From Burkholderiaceae bacterium (GTDB lineage Bacteria; Pseudomonadota; Gammaproteobacteria; Burkholderiales; Burkholderiaceae_C), in NCBI GenBank assembly GCA_018780645.1, contig JADMJJ010000029.1:1-64000 (forward strand): DNA of 64,000 nt, read 5' to 3'. The position numbers and the translations under genes were made by a program. The stretch's first letter is position 1. Every line of letters begins with the position of its first letter. Below the pieces are notes generated by a model that was given only the letters and a program-made list of their open reading frames with translations, did not search any database and had not been told where the DNA came from. Below, in pieces: positions 28,169-37,753 of the stretch.

Positions 28169-28990
28169 TCAGTCCAGATAGCCCAGGTCTTTCAACGCCG
28201 CCCGCACGATGGGCTCGCGCTGCTGGGCCAGCTCGTCGCGCGGCAGATCGATGTTCAGCGCGAAGTAGGTCAGGCGCTCACCGCGCTCCAGCCAGCCGAC
28301 GAACCAGCCCAGGGCCGGGTCCTTGTCATTGCTGACCCAGCCGGTCTTGGCATAGAGGCGGTAGCCGGGGCCGCTGTCGCGCAGCATCAGGCGGCGCGCC
28401 GCGGCCTCGGTGCGGGCCGAGATCGGCAGCCGGCCCTCGTTGAAGCGGCGCAGGAAGTCGATCTGTTCCACAGCCGAGATGCGCAGATCACCATCGAGCC
28501 AGAAGCCGTCCACCTTGGGGCCGGCCACCGCATTGCCGTAGCGGAAGTCGCGCAGATACTGCTGCATGCGCGCCTGCCCCACCGTGCGGGCGATGTGCTG
28601 GTGCACCCAGACGGCCGAGACCTTGAAGGCCGAGGTCAGGGTCTGGTCGCGGTTCCAGTCCTTCAGCCAGCGCTCCTTGCCGTCCCAGGCAAAGACCTGG
28701 TTCTCGTCGGCGGCCACGCCGGACTCCAGCGCGATCAGGCTGTTCGGTATCTTGAAGGTCGAGGCCGGAAGGAAGCGCTCGATGGCGCGCTTCGAATCAG
28801 CGGCGATCCAGCGTCTATCCTGGCTGTCGAGCACCACCAGCGTGCCGGTGGCGCCGCGCGCCTTGAAGTGCTGCAACAGGGCGGGCCGGTCGTCCCAGGC
28901 CTCACGTTGATCGGCCGGCCCGGCATGGCTGGGTTTGCAGCCGCCGAGGACCAGCAGCAGCGCAGCGAACAAGGGGCGAATGAAGGTCAT
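28169..28990 (-). CDS. Class D (OXA-type) beta-lactamase
   Basis: A 273-residue serine beta-lactamase homologue with all class D motifs: S77-T-F-K80 (nucleophile and carbamylated Lys), S125-A-V followed by WV, YGN at 151-153 and KTG at 215-217. The N-terminus VLGGC suggests a lipoprotein signal with Cys18 lipidated. It hydrolyses, or at least binds, beta-lactams in the periplasm; activity and spectrum cannot be judged from sequence. It looks chromosomal: composition matches its neighbours and no mobile element flanks it. It ends five bases from the convergent IclR stop codon. Confidence 0.92.
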   Translation of the reverse strand: MTFIRPLFAALLLVLGGCKPSHAGPADQREAWDDRPALLQHFKARGATGTLVVLDSQDRRWIAADSKRAIERFLPASTFKIPNSLIALESGVAADENQVFAWDGKERWLKDWNRDQTLTSAFKVSAVWVHQHIARTVGQARMQQYLRDFRYGNAVAGPKVDGFWLDGDLRISAVEQIDFLRRFNEGRLPISARTEAAARRLMLRDSGPGYRLYAKTGWVSNDKDPALGWFVGWLERGERLTYFALNIDLPRDELAQQREPIVRAALKDLGYLD

Positions 28991-29058
28991 GGCATCTCAC
29001 TGAAGTTGGGGATATCCAGTGTCAGCGGCGCGGCCATTTCCGCCGCGCCGATCTGGCG

Positions 29059-30516
29059 TTACGCCTGTTGCCCGCGCTCGGCATTCAGGCGGGCCTGCAG
29101 CGCATCGGCCTCGCGGCCATAGGCCTGGCGCGCCGCCTCATCGCGCAGCTTGCGGCTCAGATGCCTGACCCGGTCGCACAGCTCCAGCGCGGCAAACACG
29201 TCGCCCTCGCGCGCGGCATGCTGGGCCCACATCAGGAAGAAGGCACTGCGCTGCGCCGCCGGAATCTGCGAATGCACGGCGCGACAGGCGGCCCAGCGGC
29301 GCGCGGCCAGGTCGGCGAAGCTGCTGCCCGGCAGCGTCTGACCCTGGGCGGCGGCCAATGCGGAGACCTCGCCGAAATCCAGCGGCATGGCCATGCGCAA
29401 CAGGAAGACCGCGTTCAGCAGGGAGCTGGCGCCCAGCTGCCAGCGTGCGCAGACGGCATCACTGAGCAGCAGCCAGCCCAGCGCATCGCGCAGATCCTGG
29501 CCCGCGCCGCCGGCCAGCCCCGCTTCCAGCAACTGCGCCAGCGCATTGGCCAGATTGGCCGCAGCGATCTGCAGCGCGTCCGGCAGACCAGCCAGCGAGG
29601 CACAGCGCAGCGCCTCGGCCAGGCAGGCCAGCGCCTCACCGGCCTGGGTGCGGCTCTGCCCCGCGATGGCCAGCTCGCGCAGCACCAGGCCGCGCAGATT
29701 CAGGTATTCGCCGCGCAGGCCCATGTCCCAGGCCAGGGCCTGTTCGCCCACCTGCTCCAGATGCTCCAGCCGCTGTAGCGCGGCGCCGGCCTGGCCCAGG
29801 CTGCCATAGCAATGCCAGGCCTCCAGCACCTGAAGGCGCAGGCCCAGCTGGGCACGGGCCTGGGCAGGCATGCGCGCCTGGCGCAGGCTGGCACCGAGCT
29901 CGCGCAGCTCGTCCTGCAAGGTGGCCCAGTCGCCCAGGCGCCGGGCGATGCGGGCTCGGCGCAGGCCAAGTGTGACGGCTGCCATTGCATCATCGGCAGG
30001 CAGATGGGCGGCGGCCTCCTGCAGGGCCAGCCGGGCCGGATAGAGCTCGCCGCGGTCGAGCAGATAGTCGGCCCGCGCCAGTCCTTCGACGCAGGCCAGC
30101 GGCAACATGGCCGGGGCCGCCGGTCGGTGCGGCGCTTCGCGGGCCTGGCCCAGCAGCGCGGCTAGGCTGGCGGGCGTGACCGGCTGGCCGTCGATCAGGA
30201 ACTCGCACCGAGCCAGCCGCCCGGCGTCCAGCCAGAACGGCCCGCTGCTGCGCGCCTCGGCCTCAATCAGCCCGGCCAGCGGCGTGGCCTCCAGCCGCTG
30301 CAGCAGCCGCCACGCTTGAGTGCGGTGCAGCTCGGCCAGGCCGGCGATGCGCTCGCGCAGATCGACACGGCTGCAGGCCGAGCGCGGCGTGGCCAGGCCT
30401 TCGGCATGGGCTTGCAGCAGCGCAGCCAGCAGGCGCGACAACAGGCTGCCGCGCAGCAGCAGCGCATCGATTTGCAGGGCCTCGGGGCGCAGATGAACCT
30501 GGATCACGGGAGCCAT
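29059..30516 (-). CDS. Hypothetical alpha-helical, TPR-like protein
   Basis: A 485-residue protein I do not recognise. It is almost entirely alpha-helical in composition (Ala, Leu, Arg, Glu, Gln), and stretches such as ADYLLDRGELYPARLALQEA and GDVFAALELCDRVRHLSRKL have the look of tetratricopeptide-like helices. No signal peptide or membrane segment is seen, so it should be cytoplasmic. It lies 81 bases downstream of the TonB receptor gene on the same strand and may be co-transcribed with it. A role as scaffold or as sensor is possible but unsupported. Confidence 0.65.
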   Translation of the reverse strand: MAPVIQVHLRPEALQIDALLLRGSLLSRLLAALLQAHAEGLATPRSACSRVDLRERIAGLAELHRTQAWRLLQRLEATPLAGLIEAEARSSGPFWLDAGRLARCEFLIDGQPVTPASLAALLGQAREAPHRPAAPAMLPLACVEGLARADYLLDRGELYPARLALQEAAAHLPADDAMAAVTLGLRRARIARRLGDWATLQDELRELGASLRQARMPAQARAQLGLRLQVLEAWHCYGSLGQAGAALQRLEHLEQVGEQALAWDMGLRGEYLNLRGLVLRELAIAGQSRTQAGEALACLAEALRCASLAGLPDALQIAAANLANALAQLLEAGLAGGAGQDLRDALGWLLLSDAVCARWQLGASSLLNAVFLLRMAMPLDFGEVSALAAAQGQTLPGSSFADLAARRWAACRAVHSQIPAAQRSAFFLMWAQHAAREGDVFAALELCDRVRHLSRKLRDEAARQAYGREADALQARLNAERGQQA

Positions 30517-30597
30517 CGGAGAGTGGGGCCCGATTGTCGCCGCTGCCGGCGCACGCCCGGCCGCGGCGCCGCGGTAACAGCCGTTACGCCGCCGGCG

Positions 30598-32772
30598 CTA
30601 CAAGGCACGTTCCAGGGTCAGGCGAACGCCGGCCGCGGTGCGCAAGGTGTCGCTCAGCAGGTGCTCACGCCCGCCCTCCAGCACGCGCCGATCGGCCACC
30701 TGATCGGGGTGCAGCAGATTGCTCAGCGCCAGCCGCCACTGGGTCTGGGCATTGGCCTTCCAGTGCAGATAGACGTCCAGCGTGCGGCGGTCCGAGCTGT
30801 CGGCGAAGCGGGTCAGCGACAGCCGCTGCGGGCCGCCGGCCTGGTAGTTGAAGTTGCCGCCCCAGCTGAAGGCCGAGCCCGCCGGGCGATGGTCCAGGCC
30901 CAGGCTCAGGCTCAGCGGCGTCTGCTGGGCCAGCCGGTTGTCGGGCCCGGGCACGGCCGCCACGCGCGAGCGGTTGAGGGCCAGATTGCCGCGCAGGTCC
31001 AGCGCCGGCGCGCCGGCCAGCAGCTGGGGCAGGCTCAGGCGCGCTTCCAGGTCCACGCCTTGCACCCAGGCGATGCCGCTGTTGGAGCGGCGCAGCACCC
31101 AGGCGCCCTGCTGCTGGAACAGCTCATCGACGATGACATGCTCGATGCGCTTCAGATAGGCGCTGACCGTGAGCTGGCTGCCCTTGGCCAGCGGATGCTC
31201 CCAGGCCGCGTCCAGCCCCCAGGCCAGCTCCGGCCGCAGCGCAGGATTGCCCTGCAGATCGGGCGTGGTGGCGCTGTTGTTGTTGGCGACGAAGCGGCGC
31301 GGCATCAGCTCGCGCGGCGTTGGCGCCTTGTAGCTGCGCGCCAGGCCCAGGCGGATCTGATCCTTGCTGCCGGGCAGGCGCCAGCGGGCCTGCAGCGCTG
31401 GGCTGAACACGCTGGAGCGGCTGTTCACGCCCTCGAACACATTGCCCTCGCTGATCGTCTGCAAACCCTCCCAGCGCAGGCCCAGTGTCGCCGTCCAGGC
31501 CGGGCTCAGCGCCCATTCGTCCTGCACGAACATCGCCAGGCGGCGGATGCGGGCGTCGTAGATCTCGTCCAGGTTCTCCACCGGCAGGCCGCCGGGCAGC
31601 GGCTGCTCGCGTTGCAGGCGGTCCTCGCTGCGGCGGTTCTCCTCGGCATCCCAGCCCAGGCTCAGCGTGTGATCCTCGCGCCAGGGCTTGCGCAGGCGCC
31701 CCGACAGGGTCAGCCCCTGATCGACGGCCAGCGACAGCACCTGGGCATCGCGTATCCAGCGCGGCTCGTAGTTGTAGCCGCGGAAGTCGGCGGTCGAGTC
31801 GCGGGTCTGCCGGGTCAGGCCCAGCTTCAGCTCCCATTTCGTGCCATCGTCCTCGCTCAGCGCCCAGTTCAGGCGGCTGCGCAGCTGCAGACTACGCACG
31901 GCGAAGTACAGGCCGTTGTCGGCAAACTGCGGCAGCTCGCCGAGCTGGCTGTCGCGATAGTCGATGGCGGCGACGCGCGAGTTCGAGATGCGCAGCAAGT
32001 GGTCGGTGCTCAGGGTCTGGTTCGGCGTCAGGGTCCAGCTCGCCTGCGGCGTGAGGCTCAGCCGGGTGCTGCGCTCGGACTCCTGCTTGTCGGTCGTGTA
32101 GGCCTGCAGCGGCCGGCCATCGGCGTCCAGACTGCGCTGCTCCATCCACATCGGCCAGCGCTGGCGCTCGCGGCTCAGGCCGATGCCCAGCCCCCAGGCC
32201 AAGGCCCCATCACGGTCACCGAGCTGCAGATCGCCGCTGAACGTGGGCTGGCCCAGCTGCGTGGCAGCGCCCAGCTTGGCACTGCGCTGGCCGCTGCGGG
32301 GCGCGCGCCGCAGAACGATATTGATGCTGCCGGCGATCGCCAGGCTGCTTTGCTCGACCGAGGCGCTGCGCGCGATCTCGACCCGCTCGATCAGCTCCGG
32401 CGACAGGCTCTCTAGCGAGAACCCCGGCGGCACCGGCTCGCCATTGAGCAGCAGCTGGGTGTAGCCCCCACCCAGGCCAGACATGCGGATCTCGGTGCCC
32501 CGCCCGCCGCTGCCCAGCACCGTGATGCCGGGCACGCGCTGCAGCGCATCGGCCAGCCGGGTGTCGCCCTGGCGCAGCAGCTCCTCGCGGCCCAGCACCT
32601 GCATCGCGCCAACGGCATTGCGCCGCGCCTGTGCGACGGCATCGCCCTGCACCTCGACGCGCTGCAGCTGCGCCGGCCCCTGGCCTGCCTCCTGGGCCAC
32701 TGCCGGCCCGCTCACCATCATCACCACCATCGGGGCCCAGACCGCACCCCGTACTGCCACTGCTCTGCTCAC
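30598..32772 (-). CDS. TonB-dependent outer-membrane receptor (siderophore-type)
   Basis: A 724-residue receptor with signal peptide (ending PAVAQ), a TonB-box-like LQRVEVQG, a plug domain (GDTRLADALQRVPGITVLG, YTQLLLNGEPVPPGFSLESL, ERVEIARSASVEQSS, GSINIVLRR) and a beta-barrel. Its size and plug sequence fit the ferric-siderophore/colicin receptor group better than the receptor at 8446. It diverges from an HTH-citrate-synthase fusion gene, a possible regulator. The C-terminus LTLERAL lacks the usual terminal Phe, which is slightly atypical for barrel insertion. Confidence 0.9.
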   Translation of the reverse strand: MSRAVAVRGAVWAPMVVMMVSGPAVAQEAGQGPAQLQRVEVQGDAVAQARRNAVGAMQVLGREELLRQGDTRLADALQRVPGITVLGSGGRGTEIRMSGLGGGYTQLLLNGEPVPPGFSLESLSPELIERVEIARSASVEQSSLAIAGSINIVLRRAPRSGQRSAKLGAATQLGQPTFSGDLQLGDRDGALAWGLGIGLSRERQRWPMWMEQRSLDADGRPLQAYTTDKQESERSTRLSLTPQASWTLTPNQTLSTDHLLRISNSRVAAIDYRDSQLGELPQFADNGLYFAVRSLQLRSRLNWALSEDDGTKWELKLGLTRQTRDSTADFRGYNYEPRWIRDAQVLSLAVDQGLTLSGRLRKPWREDHTLSLGWDAEENRRSEDRLQREQPLPGGLPVENLDEIYDARIRRLAMFVQDEWALSPAWTATLGLRWEGLQTISEGNVFEGVNSRSSVFSPALQARWRLPGSKDQIRLGLARSYKAPTPRELMPRRFVANNNSATTPDLQGNPALRPELAWGLDAAWEHPLAKGSQLTVSAYLKRIEHVIVDELFQQQGAWVLRRSNSGIAWVQGVDLEARLSLPQLLAGAPALDLRGNLALNRSRVAAVPGPDNRLAQQTPLSLSLGLDHRPAGSAFSWGGNFNYQAGGPQRLSLTRFADSSDRRTLDVYLHWKANAQTQWRLALSNLLHPDQVADRRVLEGGREHLLSDTLRTAAGVRLTLERAL

Positions 32773-32864
32773 GCCCGCTCCCGCCCTGAGGGCTCATCGA
32801 AGGGACGCGATTCGACCTTCATCGCCTACAGTTGTCAATCTTGATCAACTCAATCAATGTATCG

Positions 32865-34082
32865 ATGAGCAAACGCAAGACGCTGCTAGCACAGGAGCTG
32901 CATTCCGGCACCGCCGCCCTGCTGGCCTCTACCGAAGCTGCCGCCTATCTGGGTGTCAGCAAGGCCACGCTGTACGCCTATGTCAGCCGCGGCCTGCTCA
33001 GTGCGGTAGCGGTGCCCGGCGATCCGCGGGCCCGCCGCTACTCCAGCTTCGAGCTGGACCTGCTGGCACGCCGCCGGGGCCAGGGCAAGCGCGAGCAGCA
33101 GACGCTGAATGCGCTGAACGAGGGCTGGCCGGTGCTGGATACGGCCCTGTCCTGCATCCAGCAGGGCCAGCCGGTCTATCGCGGCCAGCAGGTGCTCGAC
33201 GTGGCTCGGCTGGCCAGCGTCGAAGACGTGGCCCGGTTGCTGTGGCAGTTTGCCCGGCACGACCCCTTTGCCGCGGACGCGCCGGTGCTCAGTTCGAGCT
33301 GGCATCGACTCGCAGAGGAGCTGGCAACCCGCCCGCTGCCCGAGCGCACGCTGGCCCTGCTGGCACTGGCGCTGGGGGATCTGCAGGGCGCCGCCTGGCT
33401 CGGTGATGGCGAGGCCTTGGCCCAGGCGTGCGGCGGGCATCTGCGCGTCGCCATCGCCTCGTTCCTGGCCCGGCCGCCGCAGGCCACACCGCTGCACCTG
33501 CAGTTCGTGCAGGCCTATGGCCTCAAGCCGGCGGCGGCGGACGCGATTCGTCAGGCCCTGGTGCTGGTGGCCGACCACGAGATGAATATGGTCTCCTTCA
33601 CCGCCCGCAGCTTGGCCTCGGCGGGCGCCACGCTGGGCGCGGCCATGCTGGGTGCGATGTGCACGCTGACGGCCACCTTCAACGGCGGCGCCTGCCCGCA
33701 GGTCGAGGCGTTGTGGGACGGGCTGCTGGCCCAGCCCGATCTGGGCGCCGCGCTGGCCCAGCGTCTGGACCGCGGCGACAGCCTGCCCGGCTTCAACCAC
33801 CTGTCCTACCCGGCCGGCGATCCGCGCGCCCAGCGCTTGCTCGCGCTGGCCGAGCGCTTTGGAAAGCAGCCGCCCATCGCCATCGAGGTCGAGCGCTTGA
33901 CCGGCTGGAAGCCTTCGGTGGACTTCGGCCTGGTGGCCCTGCGCCGCGCCATCGGCGCACCGCCGGAGGCGGCGCTGGCGCTGCAGATGGGCGGCCGCTG
34001 CGTTGGCGTGATCGCGCACATCCTGGAGCAGCGCCGCAGCGGCCAGCGCATCTTGACGCGGGCCCGCTATATCGGACCCTAG
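32865..34082 (+). CDS. Citrate-synthase-like protein with N-terminal HTH domain
   Basis: A 405-residue fusion. Residues about 20-75 form a MerR/excisionase-type helix-turn-helix (STEAAAYLGVSKATLYAYVS). The rest is a citrate-synthase fold: ADHEMNMVSFTARS (His238), PGFNHLSYPAGDPRA (His312), SVDFGLVALRRAIG (Asp353) and GGRCVGVIAHILEQ. The catalytic His of the usual GPxHGGAN motif (E. coli GltA His264) is Asn273 here (TATFNGGAC), so normal citrate synthesis is doubtful. It diverges from a TonB receptor gene, which suggests a DNA-binding sensor of citrate or a related acid; that is inference. The ATG at 32865 is preferred over an upstream TTG. The stop overlaps the M48 gene by four bases on the other strand. 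Confidence 0.82.
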   Translation: MSKRKTLLAQELHSGTAALLASTEAAAYLGVSKATLYAYVSRGLLSAVAVPGDPRARRYSSFELDLLARRRGQGKREQQTLNALNEGWPVLDTALSCIQQGQPVYRGQQVLDVARLASVEDVARLLWQFARHDPFAADAPVLSSSWHRLAEELATRPLPERTLALLALALGDLQGAAWLGDGEALAQACGGHLRVAIASFLARPPQATPLHLQFVQAYGLKPAAADAIRQALVLVADHEMNMVSFTARSLASAGATLGAAMLGAMCTLTATFNGGACPQVEALWDGLLAQPDLGAALAQRLDRGDSLPGFNHLSYPAGDPRAQRLLALAERFGKQPPIAIEVERLTGWKPSVDFGLVALRRAIGAPPEAALALQMGGRCVGVIAHILEQRRSGQRILTRARYIGP

Positions 34083-35941
34083 CGGCGGCGCAACAACAGC
34101 AGCAGTTCGCGTGCATCGGCCAGCCGCTCCCGCGGCACATGCCGGCCGAGCACGACCACGCGGGCACGGCCCGGCAGGTCGCTGGCGTCATAGACGCGCT
34201 GGGCCGTGGCGTCCAGCGCCGCCTCGTTGGCGCCGGGCCGACACTCCAGCCAGATCGTGAAGTGGCGGCGCGCCGGCTTGACCTCGAGGTGGTGCTCGCC
34301 CACCCAGGCCGCGACCACATCGATCTCGCGCAGGACGCAGCCGCGCAGCTCACGCAGCTGGGCCTCGTCAAGCTGCGGCGCCAGGCCCTGCGCCCAGGGC
34401 GCCAGCGCGTTGAAGGCCTCCCAGGCCTGCTCTTCCAGCGCGCGGCTGCTGTCCAGCCGGTCGCGCCAGAGCCGGCGCTGATCGGCGGGCAGGGGCTGGT
34501 CCGAGCTTGCGCAGGCATCAATCCAGACCTGGGCCAGGTCGGCGGCCAGCCAGGCCTGGTCGGGATGACGCTGGAACAGAGTCTCCAGCCAGGGGCCGAC
34601 GCGGGCATCACCCTTGGGGCCATGCAGACGTATCAGCCGGCGCAGCGCCAGCGGATGTTCGGGGGCCAGCAGCAGGGCCCGCTCCAACCAGGGGCTGACG
34701 TCCTTCTCGCTCAAGGCCTCGACAGCGTCGGCCCAGCGCAGCCAGTCGTCGGCGCTCAGTTCAGCCACGCGCTGCCCCATCTCGCGGGCCTGCTCGTTGA
34801 GGCCGCGCAGGCGCTCGCCGTGGCTGCGCCAATCGGTACGGCTGCGCTCCCACCAGGCGGCGTCCAGCGCCAGCGCGATGCGTTCGCGTGCCTGGCCCAG
34901 CAGGCGCAGCGAATGGCCCATCGACAGCCGCTCCAGCCCACTGCCCTGGCCCAGGCTGGCCAGCCGGTCCTTCAACACCGGATGGGTGTCGTGAAAATCG
35001 GCCAGGCGTTTGAGTTCGCGCTTCAGCGCCTCGCGCTGCCAGGCCTCGTCCAGCGGCTGCTGCAGGTCCTTGGCCATACGGGCGAACGGGCCGGCCTCGG
35101 GCGTGTCTTCGGCCAGCGCGCGACGCCACCAGCGGCGCCAGAAATCGCGCTCGAACCACTGCGCCTTCAGCGCGACCTCCTGCAGGGTCTGGCCGGTCAG
35201 CTCGGGGCCGAACAGGCGGGCCGAGACACGGTCGGCTTCGTATTCGTCCTGCCGGGCCAGCGCAAAGCTCAGCGCGTCGAAGCGGGGGAAGTACCACTGC
35301 ACAAAGCTGGCCAGCAGCCAGGCCACGGCCGATGAACCCTCGTCATAGCGCTGGGCCAGCCGCGACCAGGCCAGGCGGGTGCGGTAAATCCAGGCCGACA
35401 GCTTGCCGTGCTCGCCGCGCAGATGGCCGTACTCGTGGGCCACCACGGCGAACAGGCGCTTGGGCTCCAGCGCCGCCAGCAGCGGCCAGCCCAGCAGCAG
35501 GTAGTTGCGGTGCGCCAGGCCCAGCAACAGGGGCTGTTGGATGATGGCGGCATTGAAGTCATCGCAGACCAGCACCTGGTGGATGCGCGGCCCGCGCACC
35601 TTGCTGCGAATCTTCTTCAGGCCCTTGAACAGCTCGGGCGCGTCGTCCGCCGTGATGACCTGGCCGTCGGGCAGCTTGAACGGCACGCGCAGGCCTTGCA
35701 CAGTGGCCCACAGCAGACCCAGGCAGGCGATGCCGACCCAGATCATCCAGCTGGAGAATCGCACCTGCTGCCAGCGCCAGCCAATCCCGACCAGGCCGGC
35801 CAGGGCCAGCAGGCACAGCAGAAACACCGCCACATAGCCCAGCACGGCAAATCGCAGCACGCGGCGGCGGTATTGCTGCGGCTGCTCGCGGCTGGCCTGC
35901 TCGTGCTGGCGCAGCAGATGCACATAGTCCGATTGATCCAT
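34079..35941 (-). CDS. Membrane-anchored M48 family metalloprotease
   Basis: A 620-residue protein with two N-terminal membrane segments (about residues 28-50 and 64-84), then an M48 peptidase domain: zinc-binding HEYGH in VVAHEYGHLRGEH and the third ligand in QDEYEADRVSARL. The C-terminal 250 residues are helical and carry no recognised motif. M48 enzymes (HtpX, Ste24, BepA-like) degrade misfolded membrane or envelope proteins; this one is longer than HtpX and belongs to a less studied branch. It stands alone between convergent and divergent neighbours. Confidence 0.85.
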   Translation of the reverse strand: MDQSDYVHLLRQHEQASREQPQQYRRRVLRFAVLGYVAVFLLCLLALAGLVGIGWRWQQVRFSSWMIWVGIACLGLLWATVQGLRVPFKLPDGQVITADDAPELFKGLKKIRSKVRGPRIHQVLVCDDFNAAIIQQPLLLGLAHRNYLLLGWPLLAALEPKRLFAVVAHEYGHLRGEHGKLSAWIYRTRLAWSRLAQRYDEGSSAVAWLLASFVQWYFPRFDALSFALARQDEYEADRVSARLFGPELTGQTLQEVALKAQWFERDFWRRWWRRALAEDTPEAGPFARMAKDLQQPLDEAWQREALKRELKRLADFHDTHPVLKDRLASLGQGSGLERLSMGHSLRLLGQARERIALALDAAWWERSRTDWRSHGERLRGLNEQAREMGQRVAELSADDWLRWADAVEALSEKDVSPWLERALLLAPEHPLALRRLIRLHGPKGDARVGPWLETLFQRHPDQAWLAADLAQVWIDACASSDQPLPADQRRLWRDRLDSSRALEEQAWEAFNALAPWAQGLAPQLDEAQLRELRGCVLREIDVVAAWVGEHHLEVKPARRHFTIWLECRPGANEAALDATAQRVYDASDLPGRARVVVLGRHVPRERLADARELLLLLRRR

Positions 35942-36091
35942 TGCCCTCCCCTCGGCTCTATGGCCGTTGAGCAGAGATTATGCGATGGGCCGACGCCTTG
36001 AGTTTTGCTCAAGCCGGCTGCAGAAAGCCTCGCGCCGCCGGCCACGGGCCTGCCTAGAATTTGTTGCAAATATCAATCAATTCGGAAACCC

Positions 36092-37747
36092 ATGCAGACC
36101 AAGACCTTGAAGACCGATGTGTTGATCGTCGGCGCCGGCCCGGTGGGCCTGACCCTGGCCATGACACTGGCTGCCCGCGGCCTGCAGGTGCTGGTGGCAG
36201 AGCAACGCCAGCGCGGCGAGCCGCCCGAGGTCAAATGCAACCACATCTCGGCACGCTCGATGGAAATCCTGCGCCGGCTCGGCGTGGCCGCCAAGCTGCG
36301 CAACGCCGGCCTGCCGGAGGACTATCCGAACGACATCTCCTACCGCACCACGACCACCGGCACCGAGATCACCCGCATCAAGATCCCCTGCCGGCGCGAC
36401 CGCTACACCGACACCTCGGGCCCAGACGGTTGGTGGCCCACACCGGAGCCGCCGCACCGCATCAACCAGCTGTTCATCGAGCCCATCATGTTCAAGCATG
36501 CCGACGCGCAGCCGGGGCTGACGATACTGAACAGCACCCGCATCGAAGGCTTCGAGCAGAGCGCCTCGACGGTGTTCGCTCAAGCCACCGATCTGGCCAG
36601 GGGCGAGAGCTTCGCCATCGAGGCCCGCTACCTGGTCGGCTGCGACGGCGGGCGCTCGGCGGTGCGCAAGGCGATTGGCGCGAGCCTGGTCGGCGATGCG
36701 GTGGTGCAGCGTGTGCAGAGCAGCTACATCCGCGCGCCGGGCTTGTTGCAGGCATTGAAGTCGCCGCCGGCCTGGGCGATGTTCTCGCTGAACCCGGTGC
36801 GAAGCGGCAATATCTATGCGATCGACGGCCGCGAGACCTGGCTGGTGCACAACTATCTGCGTGACGACGAGCCCGACTTCGAATCGGTGGACCGCGACTG
36901 GGCGCTGCGCGCCATCATGGGCGTGGGCCCCGACTTCGAGTTCAGCATCATCAGCAAGGAAGACTGGTTCGGCCGACGCCTGGTGGCCGACAAGTTCCGC
37001 GACCGGCGCGTCTTCATCTGCGGCGACGCCGCCCATCTGTGGGTGCCCTATGCCGGCTATGGCATGAATGCCGGCATTGCCGACGCCGAGAACCTGGGCT
37101 GGCTGCTCGCCGCGCGTCTATTGGGCTGGGGCGGCGAGGGCATGCTCGACGCCTATGAGGCCGAGCGCCTGCCCATCACCGAGCAGGTCTCGCGCTTCGC
37201 GATGAACCATGCCCATGAGATGGCCAAGCGCCGCCGCGCCGTGCCCGCGGGCCTGGACGGCGCCGGCCCCGAGGCCGAGGCTCTGCGTGCCCAGGTCGGC
37301 CAGGACATCTACGACCTGAACGTCCAGCAATACTGCTGCGCCGGCCTGAACTTCGGTTACTACTACGACAACTCGCCGCTGATCGCCTACGACGGCGAGG
37401 CCGCACCCGAGTACGGCATGGGCAGCTTCACGCCGTCGACCGCGCCGGGCTGCCGCGTGCCGCATCTGTGGTTGGCGGATGGCCGATCGCTGTATGACGC
37501 TTTGGGCCAGGGCTATACCCTGCTGCGCGGCGATCCAGGCCTGGACGTGCTGCCACTGCTCGATGCCGCCGCGGCCAAGGGCGTGCCGCTGGCGCTGGTC
37601 GATCTGCCGGCGCAGAACCGGCCCGCGGAGTACGGCCACAAACTGCTGCTGGCGCGGCCAGACGGCCAGGTGGCCTGGCGCGGCGACATGCTCGATGCGA
37701 CGCAGTCGGCCGCACTGATCGAGACGCTGCGCGGCGCAGCGCGTTGA
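36092..37747 (+). CDS. FAD-dependent aromatic hydroxylase (PHBH-like group A monooxygenase)
   Basis: A 551-residue flavoprotein with the three group A monooxygenase motifs: VLIVGAGPVGLTLAMTLA (FAD, residues about 10-27), YLVGCDGGRSAVRKAIG (DG motif) and FICGDAAHLWVPYAGYGMN (GD motif). The C-terminal 130 residues form the thioredoxin-like domain seen in phenol hydroxylase and MhpA-type enzymes. It uses NAD(P)H and oxygen to hydroxylate an aromatic substrate. The start ATG at 36092 puts the FAD motif at the normal distance. It is single, 150 bases from the divergent M48 gene, with a CTTGAG-TTTTG-CTCAAG repeat at 35997-36013 as possible operator. Confidence 0.88.
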   Translation: MQTKTLKTDVLIVGAGPVGLTLAMTLAARGLQVLVAEQRQRGEPPEVKCNHISARSMEILRRLGVAAKLRNAGLPEDYPNDISYRTTTTGTEITRIKIPCRRDRYTDTSGPDGWWPTPEPPHRINQLFIEPIMFKHADAQPGLTILNSTRIEGFEQSASTVFAQATDLARGESFAIEARYLVGCDGGRSAVRKAIGASLVGDAVVQRVQSSYIRAPGLLQALKSPPAWAMFSLNPVRSGNIYAIDGRETWLVHNYLRDDEPDFESVDRDWALRAIMGVGPDFEFSIISKEDWFGRRLVADKFRDRRVFICGDAAHLWVPYAGYGMNAGIADAENLGWLLAARLLGWGGEGMLDAYEAERLPITEQVSRFAMNHAHEMAKRRRAVPAGLDGAGPEAEALRAQVGQDIYDLNVQQYCCAGLNFGYYYDNSPLIAYDGEAAPEYGMGSFTPSTAPGCRVPHLWLADGRSLYDALGQGYTLLRGDPGLDVLPLLDAAAAKGVPLALVDLPAQNRPAEYGHKLLLARPDGQVAWRGDMLDATQSAALIETLRGAAR

Positions 37748-37753
37748 TGTGGC

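Noticed and set aside
30571-30590. GTAAC-AGCC-GTTAC repeat between the TonB receptor and the downstream hypothetical gene as a terminator
   Set aside because: Only five base pairs are perfect and no T-run follows; it is not convincing as a terminator or operator.
30316-32415. Long plus-strand frame opposite the second TonB receptor
   Set aside because: It shadows the receptor, which has a signal peptide and clear plug and barrel motifs.
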